A stretch of DNA of 20,813 nucleotides from Amoebophrya sp. AT5.2 (taxonomy: Eukaryota; Sar; Dinophyceae; Syndiniales; Amoebophryaceae): assembly GCA_005223375.1 (NCBI GenBank), contig RXOD01004539.1:1-20813 (forward strand), in the 5' to 3' direction. The translations under genes were made by a program, and so were the position numbers. The notes under the pieces were generated by a model. The model was not told the origin of the DNA and did no database searches. It saw nothing but the letters and a program-made list of their open reading frames with translations. The stretch's first letter is position 1, and the number at the start of each line of letters is the position of its first letter. Shown one piece after another: positions 11,919 to 20,813 of this stretch.

Positions 11919-14632
11919 ATGCCAGCGCGCGATCCACTCAGCTTCAGCGGTCGCGCGCCGCCGGCGGAGGCTGAGGCGGATGGTGCGCTTCCAAAGGATC
12001 CGGCGTCTGCTGCCGTTGAGGGGGCGACGACTACGGCCACGAGTGCAACATCAGCGTCTCGCCGGGTACCACCGAGTGCGCCGCCTCCGGCGCCGAGTGC
12101 TGCGATGGCACCGAGTTTTTCGCCGGAATTCGAGCGGCACCTGCAGCTGATGGTCGACCACATCGTAGGGGACGCCGATGCGGCCGCGGCGGCCACACCC
12201 GCGGTAACCCCGACGGGAGGTAGCATGAACGGCGCTGGCGCAGCAGCAACAGCATCGGCTGGCCTCACAATGGTCGTGGAGGTTGCAGCCACTGCCACTG
12301 GTCGTGAAGGAGTGAGGGACGCAGACATGAAAGGCGAAGAAGATGTTGGAGAGGGCGCGGCGAAGAGCAGCACCGCAGAAAGAATGGGGCCGGGCACCCG
12401 AGGGGCGCCGGTAGAGGGACAGCGCGGCGAAACCCAAACCTTGGGGGAGCAGGATATGCTCCAAGGGCAGGATTTTTTTGCAGCGGAGTGCGACATGCAG
12501 GAGCCAAGCGGCTGGCATGCGCTGCTATCCCAGGAGTGGGACGAGGACGAGCAAATTATGCCGAATGCGTTTACAACAACTTTCTCTAGCTCGTCCGCAA
12601 CATCTGCGTCGAGAGGCAATCCTGCGCCAGCGCCAACACTCGGGAGTACTTCTTCTCGCGCAACTGCAAGCAGTAGCAGCAGGGGAATGCCCTCGGAAAC
12701 GAAATCGACGACATTAGCCGGCCAGGCGAACGCTGTGGCCGCGAGCTCAAAGAGGCCAGTCGCTCCTGGTACTGTAATGACGGGCCCAAGTGCGAGTGTG
12801 GCATCAAAAAGCAGCGGCTCCAGCTTGGGTTCATCATCAGGAAAGTGCAGCAAGAAGGGGTCGGCGGCAGCGAAGAATTCGGAAGGAGGGGGAAGCAGCT
12901 GCAGTAGCAGTAGTCGACAGAACGCTTTTGAGTACTCGCAAGCAAGGCAAGCGCCCGCCCCTGGGAGTGGACGACAAGCGCCTGCACCGATCTACAACTA
13001 CTATTACGGGTATGGAAGCGGGAGCGGAGGAGGCACAGGAAACCAAACGCAGCAGGGCAGGAACAAAAAGAAAGATGGCGAGACTGCGACGTCGTCGTCT
13101 GGCCGCAACAACGGCCGCCGAGGCAAGCGCGCAACACGTGGAGGGGCAGCTGCCGGCGGGCGAAGAGGGTACTTTCTCTTTCTGTAAACTGCGTCCTCGC
13201 TGGCGCTGCTCAGATTCGCTCACGATAGCAGAAATGATTCATTACAAATATCACTCATGATGATCCCAGGAAAGACGCCATCGGCCCGACATGGGACGAC
13301 TGCGCGCCGGTGCGACCAGTTGTAGTCCAAGAAGGACCTGCGGAAGGCACGCTGCAGGCAGTCGGTGCGAGTGTCATGGGCCTGCCAATGGAACAGAGAG
13401 GGTACTTTCTTACAACCAATGAATTAAAAATTTGTCGTGTTTTAAAAAACCAAAACGAAAACAAATTAATGAAAATCACAGGTGGGCGCCCGCTGACGCG
13501 CGGTTAGCAGGCGGTCCGCAATACTTGTGTCTGGGCGAGAAATCACGTGGGACGGAAAACGGGCGCCAAGGTACTCTGCAGCGACGTGGTGTTCCTTTTC
13601 TAATGGCAAAGAGGCACGGTCACGCGGTCATTGCGTCGCTCGTCAGAAGTGACGCAATATAATCGATCCTTCTACGCTACTTCACCTTTAACTTCAAAAG
13701 AAAAGTGTTTACATTGACGCACAACTACAGGTTTCTCTAAAAACCCACTGGGAGGTGCGTCGCCGACCAGCAGTGCGGCGTTCGGCAGCCAGAACTTCAG
13801 CCAGCGCGGCTCTCGACGTGCATCGCAGGAGCTCGCTCCCCCACAACATTCAGTGGGACTACAACCCGCAGCGTCAGCCTTTTCGTCGGAGTCCACCACC
13901 ATCTTCTGCACTTCTGCCACCAGCAGAAAGCACAACAACGGTAAGCATCACCAGGGCAAACAACAGAAGGCCCCTCCAGCAACCACGAATTCGGATCCAA
14001 CTCTGCTGGCCGGCGGCCGGCCCGCACCTCCCACCGCTACCCAAGCACGGGACACCGCCCAGCCGTCTGCAGCCACACAGCAGAACCACGCGGCGGGCCT
14101 CCAACGAATGTACTCGACGACCGCGACACCTGCGGCCCACGGAGCGCCGAGTCCCCAGGGCCACTGTGCAAGAGCTCCACCTTCGTCAGCAAACCTACCT
14201 TCGTCCATGGACACCAAGATCATCTGGGAAGTGGTTTGGCGCAGCGGGACCGATCGCGGGGACATCATCGTGCGGGAGTCAGTGGACCTGCAGTCGCGCG
14301 AGATCGAATACCTCTTTTTCGGTGAAGCTGTCGAACAGATTGGAGGCCTGCAGCAGAAAATCCCAGGGGTCCCGCGCATGCCCGTGCGAACGAAGCGCGG
14401 CAATGTCGGCTTCGTCACCCTGGACGCGACGGCAAAGGGGGGCCCCAAATTTTTCGCACAAAGGGTGGTGTCGGACGACGCGGCCTTTTCGTCAGCGGAA
14501 GGCTGTACCGAGGTGGGATCCGTGGGAGGAGGCGCGGGGAGGCAGCTTTCGTCAACCAGAGTCTTGGGGAACGGAGGAACAACCACGATACCAGTGTCGC
14601 TCGTCGCGCCGCCCGGATTGGAAAGGTCTTGA
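11919..14632 (+). CDS. Low-complexity protein with C-terminal SH3-like module, four exons
   Basis: Exons are 11919-13168, 13270-13401, 13482-13570 and 13731-14632, giving 790 residues. The introns are 101, 80 and 160 nt; all start GTACT and end CAG (phases 2, 2, 1), and every join keeps the frame open. The first 640 residues are low complexity: Ala/Thr/Ser-rich, then Ser runs, a YNYYYGYGSGSGGG stretch, and basic RGKRATRGGAAAGGRRG. Residues 650-735 form an ordered segment, IIWEVVWRSGTDRGDIIVRE, then SVDLQSREIEYLFFGEAVEQ and a GFVTLD end. Its spacing recalls a small SH3-like repeat of the type W-x-V-V..ILVREG-DL-S..G-W-V that I associate with dinoflagellate proteins; this is memory, not a search result. 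The tail ends APPGLERS. Function is unknown; the Gly/Arg/Tyr-rich tracts would suit an RNA-binding or condensate-forming protein. The ATG at 11919 is the first in frame. The gene may continue into the next one through an intron at 14626. Confidence 0.7.
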
Positions 14633-14894
14633 AATTCATAATTCATTCTTAAGTTGGTCCGACGCTTCGGCTGACGGTTTAGGCTGGTGCTCGCGCGACG
14701 CTAATTAAACCCGGGCTTGACCTTGGCTGCAGCAAGCAGTGAGTAGAGTAAGGTAGTTAGCCTCTTGCCGTAGTTGGTTGGTCATTTAGCGTAAGGCACC
14801 CTCGAGGTTCGGCGCCCGCAATTCGATTTCTGCATGTCTTCGAAAGATTTCCCTTGATTGTTCTCACGGCGGCACACTCAGCCCCGGCGATCCG
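14633..14894. other. Short gap between genes 5 and 6, possibly an intron
   Basis: Only 262 nt separate the two frames, much less than the other gene spacings here (about 500-900 nt). An alternative intron at 14626-14881 (donor GTCTTG, acceptor CTCAG, phase 2) would join genes 5 and 6 without a stop. The donor is not of the GTAC type, so this stays open. Confidence 0.4.
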
Positions 14895-16863
14895 ATGTGT
14901 GGGCGGGATTATGTACATTGCCACCCGCATGTCCACGTGCTGCCGCCGCCCGCGGCAGGTCCGCGCGCTGCCTACGCTTACAACTACGTGCCCCCTGACC
15001 GCAACGGTCTGAAGAACCCGCATGCTCAACAGCAGAACATCACCGGAAACGTGGCGTCTTCCTCATCAATATCGGGCAGCTCCTCAAGTAGTAGTTCCTC
15101 GGTCAGCTGCAGCTACGAAAAGCATCCTAGTGCTGGTGCGGTACTGGCGCCGGGCGTGGGGAACGGAAAGGGGATGGCATCCAGCTTGAGCACGGCAAAT
15201 TTCGGGTTCGGATGGAACGGTCAGGGATCTTCGGGGGGAACGGCCGACGGAAAGAGTACGATGTGTGCAGCCAGCACTGCCACAACGTCAGGAGGCGATT
15301 GCACGGAACCCAAATTAGCCGTACCCCCAGTCGTACAGGTTCGTGCGCAGCTGAGCAAGCAGCAGATCAGCGACAGTACTGTGAAAAAAACCAGCACACA
15401 GCATGCTCACAGCTTCTGGTGCAATCCCTTGTACGTCGAAAGGCCTCCGCCGACGAGTAGCACCGGTAGCAAGCGGAGCCGGCGCGGGAGCGGTGCCACG
15501 GGCCGAGGGGACAAGGAGACGTCGAAAGCCACCAGCGAAACAAGCAGCGTGCGGGCCGCGACAAGTGCTGGGAAACGCAACAAAAAGATGTATCCGCCTG
15601 CATCGTCTGCCTCTTCAACATCAACGACGTCACACGCAGGCGCGGCTAGCATCCAGGATCACAGCAATTTTATTCACACTTCGACGGCAGGCGGCAGCAG
15701 CAGCATGAACTCGATGCATTCGCACACAGGTGCCACCAAAGGAGAAGCTGCTGGGCTGCCGATGAAAGCCGCACCGAATTCGGTTTCGGGGGCGGACGAA
15801 AATAGAGATTATATCCTAGCGAAAAAAGTACTGGAAAAACAAGGAGAGTGTGCGCTCAACATGTTGGGACAGCACCACGTCGGGACGGAATCCTCCGCCC
15901 CGAACAACTCGCAAGAGACCGAGCGTAATCGTAATGAAAATATCGCCACGGTACTGCGGATCCCCGAGCGGAACAAAAACCACCGGCCAAACTACTCCCA
16001 GCAAGCAGGGCCGTCTGCCTCAACGTGTAAAAAAAATATTTCAACACGAAGGAACTCCTCCCCATCTGGGCGCGCAAAATGGAACAAGCAACAAGAGGCG
16101 CCAATGAGTGCCGGCCGTAAAAAAAATAATCTGCATCTCGGCCAGGTGGACAGCAATAACAGTTGCGAAGATCATTACCACGTCGCCGATCCGCAACTGG
16201 GAGCTGTTAGTAACTTCCAATACGCTCCTCCTGTCTCTGCTGGTGCAGCCGCAGGGTCTGACACTGGCCATCGTGCACTCTCCGGGCCGTATCTCGCCGC
16301 CGACCAATCGAATTTCACGACTTGGGGGCATCATCAGGAGCATTATCACGCTTCGTACCCCGCGCACGCGGAAGCAGTGTCTGGTCAAGGACCTCATCCG
16401 TACTGATTTTTTGTAGTTGTATTTGCTTTCCAATGACGGCGGGAAAAGATGCGAATGATAACCGATGCTCCACAGGCCGACGGCGAGCACCGGATGGCAC
16501 GCTGCGGAGGAGGGCGGATGGCCGTCGCAGCACCACCCAATCCTCTCTACCACGGCGACTCAGGACCAGATGGCAGGCATCGGTACTGACAACTGCAGCA
16601 CCGGCATCGTGTGGAAAAAGCAAAACGGAGGGACACGGGAACTATGATGCTAGTACTGCGTCAATGTGGCGCTAGCGGCACTCGCGCGGCGCCACCTTCT
16701 CCTTCGAGCACTTGTTCGGCTTCCTCCGCGTCACTACCTCAAGGCAGGTCATGGCCAACCATCGATAGAGAGATACAACAGGCATGACGGGTTCTTTGGC
16801 CGCATGAAGCTAAAACGGCGCGGCGGGTTCCCAGAGCTGCGAGAAGCCCTAATAAAACAATAG
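14895..16863 (+). CDS. Ser/His/Gln/Asn-rich low-complexity protein, probably three exons
   Basis: The first exon is one open frame of 503 codons from ATG at 14895, too long to be chance. At its end GTACTG (16400) sits four bases before the frame's stop and fits a donor. Proposed exons: 14895-16399, 16476-16582 and 16748-16863, giving 575 residues, with introns of 76 and 165 nt (GTACTG..CAG, phases 2 and 1). If the second intron is not removed, the protein stops at 16647. The product is mostly disordered: an early His-rich part (HCHPHVHVLPPP), a Ser run near residues 54-72, basic Ser/Thr segments, many Asn/Gln, and a His/Tyr-rich end of exon 1 (GHHQEHYHASYPAHAE). The last exon is different, basic and more ordered (GFFGRMKLKRRGGFPELREA). 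I recognise no domain. Exon 1 may instead begin at 14882 as part of gene 5. Confidence 0.55.
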
Positions 16864-16924
16864 AACCTGGAAACAATGTCGACTTCTAAAATACGTAACT
16901 TATACCAGACGGAGACGCGCAGAG

Positions 16925-17552
16925 ATGCAACTGCTGCACTTCTCTTACAGGAGGAATTTTTTGATCATCCACTACGTACTACGTTCAGTTTCAGTAACGA
17001 CGAGCAAGACGACTTTCCCTACTTCCGAAACCAATTACATTCAGAGACAATTTGAATTTCACCTACGCATCATGTTCATGTTGGACGTCCCTGTGAGCCG
17101 TGAATTCGGCCTCGCCTCGACAGGAAAAAACAGTCAGTACTTATCTTTTGAATTTGATTTGATTTGTCGAGGCCGTGGTGCGCAGTGATTTTTTTTTCAA
17201 TCAAGGCGAGTAAAGCAACGCTGCGAGGTGCGGTGACACCCTCGTCATCAGAATTAGCGACAGCGGCCATTATTTTTACTTACCTCCCCTTCTTCCTCTT
17301 GTTTCGGTATCCGCATTGAAAAATTAGTGATGAAACTTTGACACTCGAGAACGTTGACTCGTACTAGAATGGCAGCATAGTTAGTGGTTTACTGGCGAGT
17401 TTAACTCTGTGAGGGTGTGTTTTCCATGCAGTTCTTCGCCGCGCGGTTCCGGTAATAGAAACGCGAGTACATTAATACAATCTATCGAAAAACGAGATTC
17501 CGATTTCCAATTCCATCTAGTAAAACGATTCCAGCACCTGCACCAGCACTGA
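16925..17552 (+). CDS. Tentative small spliced gene (three exons), hypothetical
   Basis: A self-consistent chain is 16925-17136, 17328-17360 and 17432-17552 (121 residues). The donors are GTACTT at 17137 and GTACTA at 17361. The acceptors are TTAG after a long pyrimidine tract, and TGCAG. Both joins are phase 2 and keep the frame open. The latter part of exon 1 (RQFEFHLRIMFMLDVPVSRE) and all of exon 3 (NRNASTLIQSIEKRDSDFQF) read like protein. The start is doubtful: between 16876 and 17052 another frame (ATG at 16876) looks at least as protein-like (FSNDEQDDFPYFRNQLHSE), so the upstream structure may differ. No family is recognised. This is an inference from splice grammar alone. Confidence 0.25.
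17115..17172. repeat. Short inverted repeat
   Basis: CCTCGACA at 17115-17122 and its exact reverse complement at 17165-17172 enclose 42 nt. They span the proposed donor at 17137. The loop carries AATTTGATTTGATTT, whose reverse complement occurs in the intron of gene 1 (587-601). Confidence 0.6.
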
Positions 17553-17866
17553 GTACTCTTATTGATGGTTCGCCGTAAATCAAATACGATGAATCGCCTG
17601 CACTGTTCGCGCTTAATCCTGATCTTTTTGTAGATGATATAGGAGTTCTTGACCTTGATGCAATCAAAGGCGTTTACCGCCGCAGGATGAAAAATCATCA
17701 TAGAAGTTCTTGACCTTGATGATTTCTCTGTAAGCTAGGACTAGGGTGTAACATTTGAAAGAAAAAAAATTTAATCTATCGGCGCCCGCGCACGCGGGAA
17801 ACGAAAGGTGCGCCCACCTGCGAGGCTGCAAGGCAGTGCATCGACCTCACCGCAGAGGAATTCAAA
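17553..17866. other. AT-rich stretch with a 17-bp direct repeat
   Basis: No gene is supported. It contains two identical 17-bp copies at 17644-17660 and 17705-17721. The open frame of the next candidate begins at about 17759. Confidence 0.4.
17644..17721. repeat. 17-bp direct repeat, two copies 61 bp apart
   Basis: AGTTCTTGACCTTGATG occurs at 17644-17660 and again at 17705-17721, each preceded by TAG plus one variable base. Its reverse complement resembles the CAAGATCAAGAAC motif in phosphoglucomutase intron 2. Short and of unknown origin. Confidence 0.8.
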
Positions 17867-18540
17867 ATGGACATAGGGTGCCGCTTGCGCCTGGCCGTCG
17901 CCTGCGGCCGACGCACGATAGTGATCGACTCTGGAAAATTTGTCCACTTAAATCATGAGGCAAAATCAAAAAACAAACCAGTCATTCCAAATAAACCGCT
18001 GGTGAGCCTGAACCCGAACACAAACTTAGCTTTCGTGATGCCTTCTCCGAAGGAAGACCACTTCTTATCACGAGTTCGTTGCTTGCGTCCGTCGTCTGGG
18101 TTTTCAATCTGGCTTTCGTCGCGCTGAAAAGTTCGGTTTCTCCTTCACTGTATGTACTTATCGTGGCGTGCAAATTTCCGACGTTTCCCAACATACAGAA
18201 GACCGCGTCGGTTGATCGTTTTGGTACTGCTTTTTGGTCCGTGAAACTCGTGAACCCGCTTGTTAGTTTCGCGCGCAATTAATATCAATGAACCTGCTCC
18301 GTCACGTTTAAGCAACACGCCAGAAGCTTGGCGTCGGCCTCGGCGGTCTTGGCTTTTTTGATTTTGTTTTCGCCCATTGCCACGGCCGAATCCCTGATCG
18401 ATGCAGGTAACCCAGTTGTACAATATCACCCCAATCATGTCGTGGCTTTGCTTTTGAGATGGAAGCCCGAACTTTTGGATGCGCCAAAGCGCACTTTTTT
18501 GTTCTTCGATGCGTTAATAAAGTCACCCGAGCAATATTAA
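17867..18540 (+). CDS. Tentative spliced gene with one or two membrane segments, hypothetical
   Basis: The best part is the pair of exons ~18007-18223 and 18407-18540. The intron 18224-18406 starts GTACTG, has a T-rich tract and ends TGCAG; it is phase 1 and the next exon begins with GT, like many introns here. The joined frame reads PEPEHKLSFRDAFSEGRPLL, a hydrophobic run (SSLLASVVWVFNLAFVALK), then TASVDRFG joined to NPVVQYHPNHVVALLLRWKP and the stop TAA. An upstream exon, 17867-17941 or longer, is possible: CIDLTAEEFKMDIG, then RRTIVIDSGKF, faintly like the strand before the metal site of metallo-beta-lactamase-fold hydrolases. It can be joined by a 65-nt intron with a poor donor and acceptor (GTCCAC..TGAG), giving 141 residues in all. 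No HxHxDH motif follows, so a functional hydrolase is not claimed. Another donor-like GTACTTATC lies at 18154. The start is unknown. Confidence 0.28.
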
Positions 18541-18602
18541 AAGGCTGCGACTAAGTAGCCTCCCTATCCCCCTGAGCCAACCATTCTTTCCTTGGTGCCA
18601 AC

Positions 18603-20813
18603 ATGACCGCGGCTCTCCCCAGGGACCTCGAGGTGATATGGAGTCACCGCCAGTTTGACCTATGTCTACGGAGCAACGATTCCGCGACTGTCGCGCTCAT
18701 CGATGTGTCCAATGATAACGCGCTGGAGGCGACGAAACTACTTGTCCTTGGAGCTGGGCCGGGCGGCGGTTCTGTCGCCGTCACGTCGGTTGCCGAATTC
18801 ATTGCGGACATCCGTGGGAAGAAGGTGAAAATAGGTCGTGGCACGACTGCGGAAGCGGAAGTAGTCGACCGAGGCCAGACAAGAAAAGTGACGGTAGCAT
18901 TAGACCAAATCCACGCGCCACGGGATCTCGCGGACCGCGGAAAGGACTGCTGGTTGCGATGCACAGGTGGAGCCGCGGGAAACGAGTACGTGGCGGGCTG
19001 TGTGAAGGAGCTTCGGCGAACTAATACTGCTGAAGGTCGCGGCGAAGATGATGGTGATCGCGCACAAGAACTCCCCGCCCTCGCCGACGCCCCCGCTGCA
19101 GAAGCAGATGGAGGGACGAACGAGGATACGGATGGGGCTGCTGCTTCTAAATCCAAAAGGGACGCCGGTTCTACTACAACTAGTACTTCGATCTGCGAGT
19201 CCTACGTGCACGTGGATCCATACTTTTTAATCACGAACGACGAGCGCGGTCCGAAAGCGCAGCCTATGCCGTCCGGTTGGTACCCTGCCGCCGACACCTT
19301 TCGTCGGCTCTCGGTTTTGGACGTGCTGCAGCGCGAGACGGTCGTTTGCCCGCTCACACGCATCGTGGTCGAGGCGCCGTCCACCGACTACGACGGCTTT
19401 TCCCGGCACACTGGTCCGCTGTTTTACACCGAGGATCCCGTGGACCGAATCGTCGCGCTCCAACAGAAGTTCCGCGAGCTGATGCACGCAGACGACGCGG
19501 CCGTGGCCAAAATGAGCGAGCAAGAGGCCGACGAGATCTTGCGGCAGAAGGCGGTGGAGGACCGAAAGCAGCAGACCGGAGGACGGACGAGCACAGCGAG
19601 CGAGGAGTACCACGCGAAGCACCACGAAGCTCGGATGTACGCGCAGGAGCAGCTAAAAAAGAGCGCCTCGCACCATCCCCTGCACGGCGACGAGAACCAC
19701 GTGGAGGTGGAGGTCTCGCGCGGCGCGGTCCGCGGGTGCGTGGGCGGGGCATCCTCGTCCGCGAAGGGGGTCGTCAGCGACCACAAGAAGGAGCTAGCGC
19801 AGGCCGTGCTGGACAGGCACGAAGCCGCTGGTGGGAATAATGAGGCAGATGAAGCGGGAAAGAGCGAAGAGGACGCTGCGGTTGTCATCGACGAAGTGCG
19901 CTACTACGCGGCCCTCCTCGCGAAGCTGCACCACAGCAGCGCGAACGCCGCGACGACCCCGTCGCAAGCGACTCCCGAGTACCAAGAAATGTCGCCGCAC
20001 GTGAAGGATCTGCAGATGATCAGTGAAGGGACCCACGACCAAAAGGCGTTAACGGTCCAAGAGGTGGCCGCCGAATTTAGGTGCAGCGAACAGGAGGCGT
20101 TGGAGCTCCTGCAGGACCACCCGTTCCAGTTTTTCGACACTGCTTTCGATTGCAGCCCCTCCTGCGCGGACGGAGGCCGCGGCACGATTTGCAGCGACTG
20201 CGACCCGTCTGGCGACGGCGGCTACAGCAAGGTGGCGGACCAGACCCTGTGGCGGCGCCCCTGGGTGAAGGAGGTGTCGCCGCGCATCGGCGAGGAGCGG
20301 CTCTTCCCAGAGTTTCTGATCGCGCCGGACGGCGTGCACGAGTCCGACATCCGGCAGCACAACGTCGGGGATTGCTGGTTCATGAGCATCTGCGCGGCGT
20401 GCGCCTACCGCGAGGACCCGGACTTTGTCTCGAATTTAATCCACTACTCCCCGGAGTACGGCGTGTACTCGGTGAAGCTGGTGGTCGAGGGGCAGCCGCG
20501 CTGGCTGCTGCTCGACGACCGCTTCCCGGTGGAAAAGGGCAACGTCTCGAACCCCAAGTTCGTGTCGTCCGCGTGCCAGGGGGAGCTGTGGCCGGTTTTG
20601 CTGGAAAAGGCGTTCGCGAAGTGGGCGGGCTGCTACCAGAACCTGCGCGGCGGCATGCAAAACACGATCGTCCCGATCGGAAGCAGCCGCGCGCTCGAGG
20701 CGCTCACCTGGGGCAGCGACGTGCGCGAATTCGAGACCACCAAGTTCGTTGGTTTTAATAAAAAAAGCAGCACGTCGGCGTCGGCGGTGGTCGATACGCG
20801 GGAGCGTCTGTCG
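18603..20813 (+). CDS. Calpain-type cysteine protease (family C2), 3' partial
   Basis: One open frame of 737 codons runs from ATG at 18603 to the right edge with no intron; an in-frame TAA at 18552 and the position of this ATG support the start. The catalytic domain begins near residue 555. The active-site segment is HNVGDCWFMSICAACA with Cys591 and the usual preceding Gln/His-x-x-x-Gly-Asp (calpains: QGALGDCWLL). It is followed by YGVYSVKLVVEGQPRWLLLD, DRFPVEKG, and ELWPVLLEKAFAKWAGCYQN before LRGG, all typical of calpain domain IIa. The catalytic His and Asn lie beyond the window. The 550-residue N-terminal part is unlike animal calpains: a possible beta-rich start, an acidic Ala/Glu-rich linker, a helical charged part, and four cysteines at 517, 521, 530 and 533 (Cx3Cx8Cx2C) that might bind zinc. 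Calpains are normally cytosolic, Ca2+-regulated processing proteases; whether this copy is active cannot be judged. Confidence 0.9.
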   Translation, partial: MTAALPRDLEVIWSHRQFDLCLRSNDSATVALIDVSNDNALEATKLLVLGAGPGGGSVAVTSVAEFIADIRGKKVKIGRGTTAEAEVVDRGQTRKVTVALDQIHAPRDLADRGKDCWLRCTGGAAGNEYVAGCVKELRRTNTAEGRGEDDGDRAQELPALADAPAAEADGGTNEDTDGAAASKSKRDAGSTTTSTSICESYVHVDPYFLITNDERGPKAQPMPSGWYPAADTFRRLSVLDVLQRETVVCPLTRIVVEAPSTDYDGFSRHTGPLFYTEDPVDRIVALQQKFRELMHADDAAVAKMSEQEADEILRQKAVEDRKQQTGGRTSTASEEYHAKHHEARMYAQEQLKKSASHHPLHGDENHVEVEVSRGAVRGCVGGASSSAKGVVSDHKKELAQAVLDRHEAAGGNNEADEAGKSEEDAAVVIDEVRYYAALLAKLHHSSANAATTPSQATPEYQEMSPHVKDLQMISEGTHDQKALTVQEVAAEFRCSEQEALELLQDHPFQFFDTAFDCSPSCADGGRGTICSDCDPSGDGGYSKVADQTLWRRPWVKEVSPRIGEERLFPEFLIAPDGVHESDIRQHNVGDCWFMSICAACAYREDPDFVSNLIHYSPEYGVYSVKLVVEGQPRWLLLDDRFPVEKGNVSNPKFVSSACQGELWPVLLEKAFAKWAGCYQNLRGGMQNTIVPIGSSRALEALTWGSDVREFETTKFVGFNKKSSTSASAVVDTRERLS

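Noticed and set aside
11861..12853. A 330-codon open frame on the minus strand opposite gene 5 exon 1
   Set aside because: It mirrors the Ala/Ser/Gly-rich codons of the + strand gene, has no splice continuation, and the + strand frame is extended by three consistent introns.
16861..16863. Reassigned UAG codon (ciliate-like code)
   Set aside because: Gene 1 ends at a TAG, and other genes end at TAA and TGA at the expected family C-termini, so the standard code fits.
17381..17701. Minus-strand open frames of 106 and 61 codons
   Set aside because: No motifs, no splice partners, and they oppose a + strand exon candidate; kept only as a possibility.
18285..18377. Minus-strand ATG frame reading MGENKIKKAKTAEADAKLLA
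   Set aside because: The peptide and codon use look attractive, but the only donor is poor, no following exon was found, and the same bases fit the T-rich 3' part of a + strand intron.

Overview
The window looks like nuclear DNA of a protist, most probably a dinoflagellate-like alveolate. Genes are broken by short GT..AG introns (76-211 nt). Two eukaryotic enzymes (a pepsin-type aspartic protease and a phosphoglucomutase) can be rebuilt only by splicing. Many products carry long Ser/Ala/Gly/Gln low-complexity tracts. One protein ends with a small module that resembles an SH3-like repeat I associate with dinoflagellate proteins. All confident genes lie on the + strand, head to tail, and they use TAA, TAG and TGA as stops. 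I saw no tRNA, rRNA, CRISPR array, insertion sequence or spliced-leader relic. The species call is an inference.

Layout, left to right: (1) <1-1884, 3' part of a low-complexity protein with a helical C-terminal domain, one intron; (2) 2387-5050, secreted or vacuolar aspartic protease, five exons; (3) 5934-8681, phosphoglucomutase, six exons; (4) 9457-11246, type I membrane protein with a thioredoxin-like stretch lacking the active-site cysteines and a PAN/apple-like cysteine cluster, five exons; (5) 11919-14632, low-complexity protein with the SH3-like module, four exons; (6) 14895-16863, Ser/His/Gln/Asn-rich protein, probably three exons and possibly the continuation of gene 5; (7) 16864-18602, a poorly resolved stretch with two tentative small spliced genes and several short repeats; (8) 18603->20813, a calpain-type cysteine protease, intronless in the window and open at the right edge.

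The genes do not form a recognisable pathway: two proteases, one sugar-phosphate enzyme and several unknowns are neighbours without an obvious functional link. The most unusual shared property is the splicing signal. Of 19 introns placed here, 14 begin GTAC and 12 begin GTACT instead of the usual GTAAGT/GTRNGT. In 10 of 19 the downstream exon itself begins with GT, sometimes repeating the donor for four to five bases. That pattern would fit introns created by insertion with target-site duplication (introner-like elements). Exon joins for genes 2 and 3 are supported by family homology. Joins for genes 1, 4, 5 and 6 rest on frame, phase and splice sites. Those in region 7 are speculative.
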